From Siccirubricoccus soli (GTDB lineage Bacteria; Pseudomonadota; Alphaproteobacteria; Acetobacterales; Acetobacteraceae), in assembly GCF_024178315.1 (NCBI RefSeq), contig NZ_JAMZIK010000070.1, positions 1-64,000 of the forward strand: DNA of 64,000 nt, written 5' to 3'. Made by a program: the position numbers and the translations under genes. The stretch's first letter is position 1. Each line of letters opens with the position of its first letter. Under the pieces are notes generated by a model. It worked only from the letters and a program-made list of their open reading frames with translations. It was not told where the DNA came from and searched no databases. Positions 25,619 through 33,987 of the stretch are shown here, piece after piece.

Positions 25619-26065
25619 TCAACCGCGGCGCAGCTCGGCGTCCAGCGCGGCCAGCCAGGCTTCCACCCGCCGCCGGTTCACCCCGAAATCCGCGTGGCCG
25701 AACAGGCTGCGGGAGTAGAGGAACAGCCCGGTCCCGGCGGGGCCGGAGGTCAGCTCGGCCGCGATGATGTCCGGGAAGTTCAGCAGCGCCGTCCGCTGCA
25801 CCCATTGCGCCTGGAAGCGTTCCGGCCATTCCGCCAGCTTCCAGGTCCGTGGGAAGCCGGCCGCCACCGCCTGCAGCTTTGGCCAGGCGGCCTCCACCGG
25901 AATGGGCAGCGGCCGGGTGAGGAGATGCGCCTGGGGATGCGCCCCGGGCGGCGCCGCCAGGCAGGTGTTCGGCGAGGCCGGCAGCTTCAGCCAGCCGAAC
26001 TCCACCGGCGCCGGCGGCGGCAGCCCGGCCGTGCCGCGGCCGAACAGGGCGGCGAGGCCGCTCAT
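25619..26065 (-). CDS. DUF1499 family protein
   Basis: The 148-aa protein shows the DUF1499 arrangement. A start segment with SPNTCLAAPPGAHPQAHL precedes conserved pieces such as WPKLQAVAAGFPRTWKLAE and the late TGLFLYSRSLFGHADFGVN. The family is widespread and uncharacterised; members are often found in membranes or near photosynthesis or stress genes. The start at 26065 overlaps the stop of the DUF3253 gene (ATGA), so the two are co-translated. No signal peptide is evident. Confidence 0.8.
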   Translation of the reverse strand: MSGLAALFGRGTAGLPPPAPVEFGWLKLPASPNTCLAAPPGAHPQAHLLTRPLPIPVEAAWPKLQAVAAGFPRTWKLAEWPERFQAQWVQRTALLNFPDIIAAELTSGPAGTGLFLYSRSLFGHADFGVNRRRVEAWLAALDAELRRG

Positions 26066-26331
26066 GCCCCTGCCCGCCGGCGCAGGCGGATGACCCCGCG
26101 TACCGCCTCGGCCGGCACCGGCTTGCCCTTGCGCAGGATCTCGATCTCCCCCGCCGCCTGCAGCGCCAGCGCCGCCTGGCGCACGGGCGTCAACAGGGAT
26201 CGCCACGTGGCTTCCTCTCCGCCCGCCAGGGCACGCGCCACCTCGTTCGGGGAGATGGAGCCGCCCGGCCCGCTGGCGCTGGTCTGGGCGAGGATCTCGG
26301 CCGCGATGGCGTCCGGGCTGGGCTGGGTCAT
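26062..26331 (-). CDS. DUF3253 family protein
   Basis: This 89-aa protein matches the small DUF3253 family: SPDAIAAEILAQTSA at the start, then SISPNEVARALAGG, and a basic end with LRKGKPVPAEAVRGVIRL. A winged-helix-like shape is plausible but function is unknown. The start at 26331 (MTQPSPD) is preferred to an ATG six codons upstream. Its ATGA overlap with the DUF1499 gene suggests the two act together. Confidence 0.8.
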   Translation of the reverse strand: MTQPSPDAIAAEILAQTSASGPGGSISPNEVARALAGGEEATWRSLLTPVRQAALALQAAGEIEILRKGKPVPAEAVRGVIRLRRRAGA

Positions 26332-26391
26332 GGGCGCAGCATAGGGCAAGCTCCGCCTGCGCCGAAGCCGTCGGCCCGCGCGCTGGGCGGC

Positions 26392-27285
26392 TCAGCGGCT
26401 CGGCAGGGCGGTCGCCAGGCTGGGGGCGCCGGCGGCGCCTGCCATCGGGCGCGGGGCAGCGCTCGGCAGGGCCGCGCGGTGCCAGTAGTCGCGCAGCGCC
26501 GCCGCCGGCATGGGGTAGGCGAAGAGCCAGCCCTGGGCCTCCTCGCAGCCGATCTCGGTGAGGAAATCCCGCTGCTCCGGCTGCTCCACCCCCTCCGCCA
26601 CCAGCTTCACCCGGAGCGCGCTGGCGATCTGCCGGACGGCGCGGAGGATGGCGGCATTCCCGGCGTCCCGTGGCAGGTCGCCGAGGAAGAGGCGGTCCAG
26701 CTTCACCGAGGAGAAGGGCAGGCGCCGCAGCCGGGCCAGGGAGGCATGGCCGGTGCCGAAATCATCCAGCGCCAGGCCGACGCCGCGCTGCCGCAGCCGG
26801 GCGAGGGTGCCGCGGACCTCCTCGCTCTCCGCCAGGGCGAGAGATTCCGTCAGCTCCAGCTCCAGCCGCTCCGGCGGCAGGCCGCTTTCGGCCAGGGCCT
26901 GGTCGAGCTGCGCCTCGAGCACCCCGGCCTCGACTTGGCGGGCCGAGACATTGACCGAGAGGATGCCGCCCCCGGGCCAGGAAGCGGCCTCCTTCGTCGC
27001 CTCCCGCAGCACCCAGCCGCCCAGCGGCAGGATGAGGCCGGAGGCTTCCGCCAGCGGGATGAAGCGGGCAGGCGAGACCTCGCCATAGAAGGGGTTGGTC
27101 CAGCGCAGCAGGGCTTCCGCCCCGCGCGGGCTGCCATCCGGCAGGGCGACCCGGGGCTGGTAATGCAGGGAGAGCTCGTTCAGCTGGGCGGCGGCGCGCA
27201 ATTCGCTCAGCAGGCTGCGGCGCAGGCCGCGCGCGAAATGTCCGGCCGCCGCATCCAGCGCGCGGCCCATGCTGTTGAGCGGCAT
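26392..27285 (-). CDS. EAL-domain cyclic-di-GMP phosphodiesterase
   Basis: The 297-aa protein is a stand-alone EAL domain. Catalytic motifs are present: EALLRW (residues 57-62), NVSARQ, ELTES, LDDFGTGHASL, VKLDR and AEGVEQ, so activity on c-di-GMP is expected. There is no GGDEF, PAS or transmembrane part. The start at 27285 (MPLNSMGRAL) excludes a cysteine/arginine-rich shadow. It stands between DUF1194 and DUF3253 genes on the same strand, with no obvious functional tie. Confidence 0.88.
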   Translation of the reverse strand: MPLNSMGRALDAAAGHFARGLRRSLLSELRAAAQLNELSLHYQPRVALPDGSPRGAEALLRWTNPFYGEVSPARFIPLAEASGLILPLGGWVLREATKEAASWPGGGILSVNVSARQVEAGVLEAQLDQALAESGLPPERLELELTESLALAESEEVRGTLARLRQRGVGLALDDFGTGHASLARLRRLPFSSVKLDRLFLGDLPRDAGNAAILRAVRQIASALRVKLVAEGVEQPEQRDFLTEIGCEEAQGWLFAYPMPAAALRDYWHRAALPSAAPRPMAGAAGAPSLATALPSR

Positions 27286-27447
27286 CCTGCCCGTCTCCTG
27301 ACCTGCGCGTAGCAGAGCGGATAGGCATGAAGAAAGAACAAAGAAAGACCGGGCTTTCCGCATTTCCGCCGGCGGCAGCGCGCCCCGGCCGAGGCCGGGG
27401 CTGCGCATGCGGCTGGCGGGATAGCCGGGCGGCGCCCAGCCAGGATC

Positions 27448-28188
27448 TCAGGCGAAGCGCTCGATCTGCGGCCCGGGCGCCGGCACCGCGGCGATCTCGC
27501 GGATGATCTTGCGGCGCACCGCGGCGTCGAAGGCCTCGAACCCTTCGGCCACCACCAGGAAGGCGCCGGGGCCGCCGATCACCTCGTTGCGGTAGTAATC
27601 GTCCAGCGGCGGCAAGGCGGCGGCGAGCGAGAGCGGTGTCGGCGTCCTGTCCAGCACGGCGAGGCCGTTCAGCACGATGCCCTGCTCCAGCGCCTCGGCC
27701 CGCGCCTCGGCCAGCGGCCGGCCGGAATTGTTCACCCCGTCGCCAGAGATGTCCACGACCTTCCGCGTGCCCTCGAAGCCCTGACCGAATTGCTTGGCCG
27801 CATGGTCGATGGCGCCGGAGATGGAAGTGTAGAGCCAAGTCCGCCGCGGCGCATTGGCGATGGCGTCGGCGAAGCGATTGGCCGCCTCCGGGCCGTTCAG
27901 ATGCATCCAGGGCACCACGGTGTTCTGGATATGCCAGTCGGACCAGGTGAACATGGTGCAGGCGATGGAGCCGAGCGGGCCGCCCATGATGCCCTCGATC
28001 AGGCGCGGGTCGCGGAAGGCGGCCTCGTAACCGGAGAATTGCATCTCCTGCTCCTCGGGATCCACCGAGCGGCTGACATCCACCGCGAGGACCAATTCCA
28101 CATCCACCGGCGTCGCGGCGCGGGCGGATGCGGTGCGGAGCAGGGCAGGCGCGGCCAAGGCGGCGCCCAGGAACAATCGACGATTCAT
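27448..28188 (-). CDS. DUF1194 protein with von Willebrand A-like fold (second copy)
   Basis: The 246-aa protein has an export signal (MNRRLFLGAALAAPALL, with ASARA before cleavage) and the metal-site motif VLAVDVSRSVDPEE at about residues 33-46. The later motif KVVDISGDGVNNSGR is also typical. It parallels the protein at 12766-13461 in layout and length. Both are probably periplasmic binding or scaffold proteins. Nothing adjacent indicates a partner. Confidence 0.84.
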   Translation of the reverse strand: MNRRLFLGAALAAPALLRTASARAATPVDVELVLAVDVSRSVDPEEQEMQFSGYEAAFRDPRLIEGIMGGPLGSIACTMFTWSDWHIQNTVVPWMHLNGPEAANRFADAIANAPRRTWLYTSISGAIDHAAKQFGQGFEGTRKVVDISGDGVNNSGRPLAEARAEALEQGIVLNGLAVLDRTPTPLSLAAALPPLDDYYRNEVIGGPGAFLVVAEGFEAFDAAVRRKIIREIAAVPAPGPQIERFA

Positions 28189-28285
28189 GCGACCCTCTCT
28201 GTGGCCGGGCCGGGAGGCCAGGCGGGCTCAGGCAAGGGCCGTGGGCGGCTGCATCTCCCGTACTCGGAACTGACATAGTCCGGCT

Positions 28286-28323
28286 TATGCTGCACTGCAA
28301 GGTAGATGGTGCGTTGCAGCATA
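28286..28323 (+). promoter_or_regulatory. Inverted repeat upstream of the flavoenzyme, candidate operator
   Basis: TATGCTGCA at 28286-28294 and TGCAGCATA at 28315-28323 are perfect 9-bp inverted repeats in the AT-richer gap between divergent genes, about 100 bases before the GTG start. The arms are about two helical turns apart, as expected for a dimeric regulator. The regulator is unknown. Confidence 0.4.
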
Positions 28324-28426
28324 TCGTGATCGCTCCGCGCCTTGCCTTTCCGGAAGGAAAGCGCGGTGGCTTGCCGCCTCGGCTGTTTCACGCCTTCAAT
28401 GCCGGCTGGCCGGTGCGGAGCGACGC

Positions 28427-30385
28427 GTGGCGAAGCCCCTGGAGATGCTGTTTTTCCCGCTGCGGCTCCGGCATCTGGAGCTGCGCAACCGGATCCTCTC
28501 CACCGGACACCAGACCTTCCTGGCGGAGAAGGGCGCGCCTGGGGAGGCGCTGATCGCCTACCACGCCGCTCGGGCACGGGGCGGGGCCGGGCTCATCATC
28601 GTGGAATCCGCCCGCTTCCACCCCTCCGCCTTCACCGACTCACCGGAGCTGATCGTCTGCGACGATGGCTGCATCCCGGGCTACCGGGCGCTGGCCGCGG
28701 CGGTGCAGGGGGAGGGGGCGAGGATCTTCGGCCAGCTCTCCCATGCCGGTCGCGTCAGCAAGCGGCTGCGGGGCGGGCTGCGGGAGGTGGCCTATGCCGC
28801 CTCCGCCGTGCCGGATCACCGCTTCCAGACCATGCCGCGCGAGATGCCGACGGAGATGGTGGAGGAGCTGGTGGCGGCGGCCGCCGCCGGCGCAAGGCGC
28901 ATGGCGGAGGCCGGGCTGGACGGGGTGGAGCTGCTGGCGAGCCATGGGCTGCTCTACGCGCAATTCCTCAACCCGCGGACCAACCTGCGCGCGGATCGCT
29001 ATGGCGGCTCCCCGGAGGGCCGGCTGCGCTTCCTGGCGGAGAGCCTGGCGGCGGTGCGGCAGGCGGTGGGGGAACGGCTGGTGGGGCTGCGCATCTCCGT
29101 CGAGGAGCGGGAGCCGGACGGGCTGGAGGCGGCGGAGGCGATCGCCGCCTGCCGGGCCCTCGCCGCGCTCGGGGCGGTGGACTACGTGAATGTCACGCTC
29201 GGCTCCATGGCCGGGCAGGCGGGCTCCTTGCATGTGGTGCCGCCCATGGACATCCCGCCCGCCTATGTCGCGCCGTTGGCCGGGCGGCTGAAGGCGGAGA
29301 CCGGGCTGCCGGTCTTCGTAGCCGGGCGGATCAACCAGCCGCAGACCGCCGAGCAGGTGCTGCGCGCCGGCCAGGCGGACATGGTCGGCATGACGCGGGC
29401 AATGATCTCCGACCCCGACATGCCACGGAAGGCGGCGGCCGGGCGGCTGGAGGACATCCGCGCCTGCATCGCCTGCAATCAGGCCTGCATCGGGCATTTC
29501 CATGCCGGCTATGCCCTGTCCTGCATCCAGAACCCGGTGAGCGGGCGGGAGGCGAAGCTCGGCGCCCCGCGCCCGGCCGTGGCGCCGCGCCGGGTGCTGG
29601 TGGCGGGCGGCGGCCCGGCCGGGATGAAGGCGGCGGTGACGGCAGCGGAGCGGGGGCACCGCGCCACCCTCTGCGAGGCCGGCCCTTTCCTGGGCGGCCA
29701 GGTGAGGCTGGCGCAGCTCCTGCCGGAGCGGGCGGAATTCGGCGGCCTCATCACCAATCTGCAGCGGGAACTGGCGCTGGCGGGCGTCGAGATCCGGCTG
29801 AACACCAGGGTGGACCGGGCGCTGGTGGCGGCGCTGGCGCCGGAGGCCGTGGTGGTCGCTACCGGCGCCGCCCCTTATGAGCCGGAGATCGAGGGGCGGG
29901 AGGAGGGGCATGTGCTCTCCGCCTGGGTGGTGCTGCAGGGCGGCGCCAATCCGGGGGCCAGCGTGCTGGTCGCCGATTGGCGGGCCGATTGGGTGGGGAT
30001 GGGGCTGGCGGAGAAGCTGGGGCGGGAGGGGCACAAGGTGGTGCTCGCCGTCGATGCGCCGCATGCCGGCTTCAGTCTGCAGATCTATCTGCGCACCACC
30101 TGGCTGGCGCGGCTGCACCGGCTGGGGGTGGAGATCCTGCCCGATATGCGGCTGTTCGGCGTGGATGCGGGCGCCGCCTATCTGCAGCACACCGCGTCCG
30201 GCGAGGCGGTGATCCGCGAGGGCATCGAGACGGTGGTGCTGGCGACCGGCCATGCCGCGGAGACGGCGCTGGAGCGGGAGCTGGCCGGCCTCGGACTGGA
30301 GTTGCACCTGGCCGGCGACTGCCTGGCGCCGCGCAGCGCGGAGGAGGCGGTGTATGAGGGCTTCCTGGCCGGGCGGGCGGTGTAG
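28427..30385 (+). CDS. NADH:flavin oxidoreductase, 2,4-dienoyl-CoA reductase-like (FMN, Fe-S, FAD)
   Basis: The 652-aa protein has two parts. An old-yellow-enzyme TIM barrel spans about residues 1-340 (GQLSHAGRVSKR, HGLLYAQFLNPRTN, YGGSPEGRLRF). It is followed by a 4Fe-4S site CIACNQACIGHFHAGYALSC and an FAD/NAD(P) domain (VLVAGGGPAGMKAA). This is the layout of 2,4-dienoyl-CoA reductase and of trimethylamine or histamine dehydrogenases. The GTG start follows GCGGAG by six bases. Fatty-acid or xenobiotic reduction are both possible. Confidence 0.88.
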   Translation: MAKPLEMLFFPLRLRHLELRNRILSTGHQTFLAEKGAPGEALIAYHAARARGGAGLIIVESARFHPSAFTDSPELIVCDDGCIPGYRALAAAVQGEGARIFGQLSHAGRVSKRLRGGLREVAYAASAVPDHRFQTMPREMPTEMVEELVAAAAAGARRMAEAGLDGVELLASHGLLYAQFLNPRTNLRADRYGGSPEGRLRFLAESLAAVRQAVGERLVGLRISVEEREPDGLEAAEAIAACRALAALGAVDYVNVTLGSMAGQAGSLHVVPPMDIPPAYVAPLAGRLKAETGLPVFVAGRINQPQTAEQVLRAGQADMVGMTRAMISDPDMPRKAAAGRLEDIRACIACNQACIGHFHAGYALSCIQNPVSGREAKLGAPRPAVAPRRVLVAGGGPAGMKAAVTAAERGHRATLCEAGPFLGGQVRLAQLLPERAEFGGLITNLQRELALAGVEIRLNTRVDRALVAALAPEAVVVATGAAPYEPEIEGREEGHVLSAWVVLQGGANPGASVLVADWRADWVGMGLAEKLGREGHKVVLAVDAPHAGFSLQIYLRTTWLARLHRLGVEILPDMRLFGVDAGAAYLQHTASGEAVIREGIETVVLATGHAAETALERELAGLGLELHLAGDCLAPRSAEEAVYEGFLAGRAV

Positions 30386-30539
30386 CGGCGGCGCGGGGCC
30401 TTGCCGCCGGTGGGCGTTTCAGCCCCGAAGGTTCAACCCGCTGACTCACACCGGGGCCCGGGGAGGAGTATCCTCCCCGGCGGGGGTGCAGGGGGCAGCG
30501 CCCCCTGCTGGGGCTCGGGGGCAAAGCCCCCGATATGTC
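30386..30539. repeat. GC hairpin cluster between convergent genes
   Basis: The 154-base gap carries several strong hairpins, including CCGGGGAGGA-GTA-TCCTCCCCGG, GGGGGC-AGC-GCCCCC and GGGGGC-AAA-GCCCCC. It also has the TTCAACCCGCTGACTCA sequence type seen near 22250. It resembles the family-B repeats and probably serves as a two-way terminator. Confidence 0.5.
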
Positions 30540-30926
30540 CTACCCCACCCTCTCCCACTGCAATTCCAGCCGGTGCAGCACGCCGTCCACCTCCCGCGCC
30601 GGCGGGCTCAACCAGATCCGCGTCCCATCCGCCCGCACCTGCCGCACCTGATCGGTCCCCATCCGGTCGGGCATGGAGGTGACATCCACCTTCGTCACCA
30701 GCACCGCGCCGTCGAAACGCCAGGGGCCGCCATAGGAGACCCAGAAGCGCGTCTTCCCTGGCGGCATCTCCGCACGGCCATCGCCCACCGCCGCATGCAT
30801 GCGCTCCGGCGTGAATTGCACGATGCCCATGGGCGACGGCCCATATTGGTGGTCCGTGATCGGCGCGCCATCCGCCCCGGTCGCCCGCACCTGCACCAGC
30901 CGCCAGCAGCCGATGATGTCGATCAT
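30540..30926 (-). CDS. Lipocalin-like domain protein
   Basis: The 128-aa protein begins MIDIIGCWRLVQVRATGADG, the typical GxW opening of the lipocalin-like family, and ends in alternating beta segments. It has no signal peptide, so it is cytoplasmic. The family may bind small hydrophobic ligands; its role is unknown. It is 14 bases downstream of fluC on the same strand. Confidence 0.78.
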   Translation of the reverse strand: MIDIIGCWRLVQVRATGADGAPITDHQYGPSPMGIVQFTPERMHAAVGDGRAEMPPGKTRFWVSYGGPWRFDGAVLVTKVDVTSMPDRMGTDQVRQVRADGTRIWLSPPAREVDGVLHRLELQWERVG

Positions 30927-30940
30927 GCCGCGCTTCCCCC

Positions 30941-31315
30941 TTATCCCCGTCGCAGCAGGGTATAGCAGAGGGCGCAGGCGCCAAGGCCCAGCACCAGGCT
31001 GAGCCCGACATAGGCCGCCGCCAGGACGGGTGCGCGCTGCGCCAGCAGCTCGGTCTCCAGGCTGAAGGCGCTGAAGGTGGTGAAGCCGCCGAGGCAGCCG
31101 GTGATGAGGAAGAGCCGTGCCTCCTGCGGCAGGGGCAGGGCGCCCAGCGCGCCGATCAGCGCGCTGCCGATGACGTTCACCGCCAGCGTCCCCCAGGGGA
31201 AATGCGTGCCGAAGCGCAGCACCCCCTGCACCGAGACGACATAGCGCAGCACCGAGCCGATGGCCCCGCCCAGTGCCACCAGCGCCAGGGAGAGCGGCGC
31301 GAAGGCCAAGTTCAC
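30941..31315 (-). CDS. crcB: Fluoride channel FluC/CrcB
   Basis: The 124-aa protein has four hydrophobic segments and the signature GCLGGFTTFSAFSLE of Fluc channels, plus GGAIGSVLRY in helix 1 and WGTLAVNVIGS in helix 2. These dual-topology dimers export fluoride. The GTG start at 31315 overlaps the rarA stop (GTGA). No fluoride riboswitch is seen before it because it is inside an operon. Assignment is secure. Confidence 0.93.
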   Translation of the reverse strand: MNLAFAPLSLALVALGGAIGSVLRYVVSVQGVLRFGTHFPWGTLAVNVIGSALIGALGALPLPQEARLFLITGCLGGFTTFSAFSLETELLAQRAPVLAAAYVGLSLVLGLGACALCYTLLRRG

Positions 31316-32661
31316 GCCTCGCGCGCCTTGCGGGCGCGGAGCCGCGCCCATTCCTCCAGCCGCTCCTTCACCGCCGCTTCCGCCCCGCGGCCGGCGGGGC
31401 GGTAGAAGCTCTGCCGCTGCATGCCATCCGGGAAGTAGTTCTGGCCGGAGAAGGCGCCCTCCTCGTCATGGTCATAGGCATAGCCCGCCCCGTAGCCGAG
31501 GCCCTTCATCAGCCTGGTCGGTGCGTTGAGGATGTGCTTCGGCGGCATCAGGCTGCCCGTCTCCTTCGCCGCCCGCTGCGCCGCGCCCCAGGCGGCATAG
31601 ACGGCGTTCGACTTGGGCGCGGTGCCGAGATGCACGACAAGCTGCGCCAGGGCCAGCTCCCCCTCCGGCGAGCCGAGCCGCTCATAGGTCTCCCAGGCCG
31701 CGATGGCGAGCGGCAGGGCGCGCGGGTCCGCCATGCCGACATCCTCGGCGGCGAAGCGGGTGAGGCGGCGGGCGATGTAGCGCGGGTCCTCGCCGCCCTG
31801 GAGCATGCGGGCGAACCAGTAGAGCGCGGCATCCGGATCCGATCCACGCAGCGACTTATGCAGGGCGGAGATGAGGTTGTAGTGCTCCTCCCGGTCCTTG
31901 TCGTAGAGCGCGGCACGGCGGGAGAGGAGCTCGGCCAGCCCCTCCGGCGTCAGGGGTTGCGTCCCCTCCGGCAGGGCGAGGAGCTGTTCCGCGAGGTTCA
32001 GCAGGTAGCGCCCATCGCCATCCGCCATGGCGCGCAGCGTGGCGCGGGCGGCCTGATCCAGCGGCAGGGCGCGGCCGCCCTCTTCCTCGGCGCGGGTCAG
32101 CAGCTTCTCCAGCGCCGCATCATCCAGCCGGCGCAGCACCAGCACCTGGCAGCGGGAGAGCAAGGCGCCGTTCAGGGCGAAGGAGGGATTCTCCGTGGTG
32201 GCGCCGACCAGCGTCACCGTCCCGTCCTCCACCACCGGCAGGAAACCGTCCTGCTGGGCGCGGTTGAAGCGATGGATCTCATCCACGAAGAGCAGGGTGC
32301 CGCGGCCGGCGCGGCGGCGCAGCTTCGCCTCGTCGAAGGCGCGCTTGAGGTCGGCGACGCCGGAGAAGACGGCGGAGAGGGAGACGAAGTCGAGGCCGGC
32401 CCGCTCCGCCAGCAGGCGGGCGATGGTGGTCTTGCCGACGCCGGGCGGGCCCCAGAGGATCAGCGAAGCCAGGCTGCCACGGGCGAGCATGCCGGTGAGG
32501 GCGCCCTCGGGGCCCACCAGGTGATCCTGGCCCACCACCTCCTCCAGGGCACGGGGGCGCAGGCGGTCGGCGAGGGGGCGGGGGCCGGACACCGGCTCCT
32601 CCTGCGGTGGGGGAGGGGCGCCGAATAGATCCTCGGCGGGTGGGGTGGGACGACGGGCCAT
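31312..32661 (-). CDS. rarA: Replication-associated recombination protein A (AAA+ ATPase)
   Basis: The 449-aa protein is a full RarA/MgsA. It has the loader-type start PLADRLRPRALEEVVGQDHL, Walker A GPPGVGKTT, Walker B LLFVDEIHRFN, sensor ATTENPSFALNGALLSR, and the C-terminal tetramerisation part with SDPDAALYWFARML. It acts at stalled forks with SSB and RecA. The start at 32661 gives the family N-terminus. It is coupled to fluC by GTGA overlap. Confidence 0.94.
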   Translation of the reverse strand: MARRPTPPAEDLFGAPPPPQEEPVSGPRPLADRLRPRALEEVVGQDHLVGPEGALTGMLARGSLASLILWGPPGVGKTTIARLLAERAGLDFVSLSAVFSGVADLKRAFDEAKLRRRAGRGTLLFVDEIHRFNRAQQDGFLPVVEDGTVTLVGATTENPSFALNGALLSRCQVLVLRRLDDAALEKLLTRAEEEGGRALPLDQAARATLRAMADGDGRYLLNLAEQLLALPEGTQPLTPEGLAELLSRRAALYDKDREEHYNLISALHKSLRGSDPDAALYWFARMLQGGEDPRYIARRLTRFAAEDVGMADPRALPLAIAAWETYERLGSPEGELALAQLVVHLGTAPKSNAVYAAWGAAQRAAKETGSLMPPKHILNAPTRLMKGLGYGAGYAYDHDEEGAFSGQNYFPDGMQRQSFYRPAGRGAEAAVKERLEEWARLRARKAREA

Positions 32662-32680
32662 GCGGGCAATATAGGGCACC

Positions 32681-32740
32681 GAGAGGGGCTTTGCCCCCTT
32701 CGAGCTCCCTCCACCAAAGGCCGAAAGGCCTTTGGAAACC
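32681..32740. repeat. Family-B repeat in a divergent promoter region
   Basis: GGGGC-TTT-GCCCC (32685-32697) is followed by a 9-bp stem CCAAAGGCC-GAAA-GGCCTTTGG (32714-32735). This copy lies between the divergent starts of rarA and the aldolase gene, where no terminator is needed. The family may therefore be a mobile or structural repeat and not only a terminator. Confidence 0.6.
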
Positions 32741-32814
32741 ATGAGTCTGCGCCCGGGCGAGACGAGGACCCGTCCACGCCTTAGACTAACCGTCAAACCC
32801 AGCGGAGACTCCCG

Positions 32815-33921
32815 ATGCTGCAACCACCCCCCGCCGAACCGGGCATGCGCGAGGAGGAGGTGGACACCCCCGCCCTGATCCTCGACCTGGATGCCTTCGA
32901 GGCCAATCTGGACGCCATGGCCGCGCTGCTGGCGCCGACCGGGGCGAAGCTGCGCGCGCATGCCAAGACGCACAAATCCGCGGTGATCGCGAAGCTGCAG
33001 ATGGCGCGCGGCGCGGTCGGGCAATGCGTGCAGAAGGTGGCGGAGGCCGAGGCGCTGGCCTGGGGCGGCATCCCGGACATTCTCGTCTCCAACCAGGTGG
33101 TCGGCGCGCGCAAGCTGAACCGGCTGATGGCGCTGGCCCGCATCGCGAACGTGGCGGTCTGCGCCGATGACGCGGAGCAGGTGGCGGCTATCGCGGCGGC
33201 GGCCGAGGCGGCGGGCGTCCGCATCCCCGTCCTTGTCGAGATCGATTGCGGCGCCGCTCGCTGCGGCGTGGCGCCCGGCCCCGCCGCGGTGGCGCTGGCG
33301 GAGGCGATCGCTGGCAGCCATCATCTCCGCTTCGGCGGGCTGCAAAGCTACCAGGGCAGCGCCCAGCACAAGCGCGCGCCGGAGGAGCGCGAGGCCGCCA
33401 TCGGCCATGCCGCCGAGGTGACGCGCCGCACGGTGGAGCAGCTTCGCCAGCGCGGGCTGGACTGCCCGATCGTCGGCGGCGGCGGCACCGGCACCTTCGC
33501 GCTGGAGGCGGCGAGCGGCGTCTATACCGAGATCCAGGCCGGCTCCTACACCTTCATGGATGCGGATTACGCCCGCAACCAGGTGCCGCCGCCTTTCCGC
33601 CATAGCCTCTTCGTGCTGGCCACGGTGATGAGCCGCGCCATCCCGGGTGTCGCGGTGGTGGATGCCGGGCACAAGGCGGTCTCGGTGGATAGCGGTCTGC
33701 CGCAGGTCTGGCAGCGCCCCAGCCTGCGCTATGTCGGCGCCTCCGACGAACACGGCAAGCTGCTGGTGGAGGATGGCGAAGCACCCGCGCTGGGCGAGAA
33801 GCTACGCCTGGTTCCCGGCCATTGCGACCCGACCGTGGACCGCTACGACTGGTATGTCGGCGTGCGCGGTGGCCGCGTGGAATGCCTCTGGCCCATCGCC
33901 GCCCGCGGTGGCATGGCCTAA
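32815..33921 (+). CDS. D-threonine aldolase/D-serine dehydratase-like PLP enzyme (alanine racemase fold)
   Basis: The 368-aa protein has the DSD1/D-threonine-aldolase pattern: VDTPALILDLDAFEANL, the PLP lysine in LRAHAKTHKS (near residue 60), and metal-site residues in the late PGHCDPTVDRYD. These enzymes cleave D-3-hydroxy amino acids using PLP and a divalent metal. The start at 32815 is the first ATG in frame. It converges on the CoA-transferase operon and could feed glycine or glyoxylate, but no direct link is shown. Confidence 0.86.
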   Translation: MLQPPPAEPGMREEEVDTPALILDLDAFEANLDAMAALLAPTGAKLRAHAKTHKSAVIAKLQMARGAVGQCVQKVAEAEALAWGGIPDILVSNQVVGARKLNRLMALARIANVAVCADDAEQVAAIAAAAEAAGVRIPVLVEIDCGAARCGVAPGPAAVALAEAIAGSHHLRFGGLQSYQGSAQHKRAPEEREAAIGHAAEVTRRTVEQLRQRGLDCPIVGGGGTGTFALEAASGVYTEIQAGSYTFMDADYARNQVPPPFRHSLFVLATVMSRAIPGVAVVDAGHKAVSVDSGLPQVWQRPSLRYVGASDEHGKLLVEDGEAPALGEKLRLVPGHCDPTVDRYDWYVGVRGGRVECLWPIAARGGMA

Positions 33922-33931
33922 CTCAAGGGTT

Positions 33932-33987
33932 CAAAGGGCCTTTCGGCCCTTTGCGGGTGGGGGGTTGGGGGAGGGCAGAGCCCTCCC
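33932..33987. repeat. Family-B repeat between convergent genes
   Basis: CAAAGGGCC-TTTC-GGCCCTTTG (33932-33953) and GGGAGGGC-AGA-GCCCTCCC (33969-33987) form two perfect hairpins. The second ends exactly at the minus-strand CoA-transferase stop codon (33988-33990). It probably works as a terminator for both genes. Confidence 0.65.
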
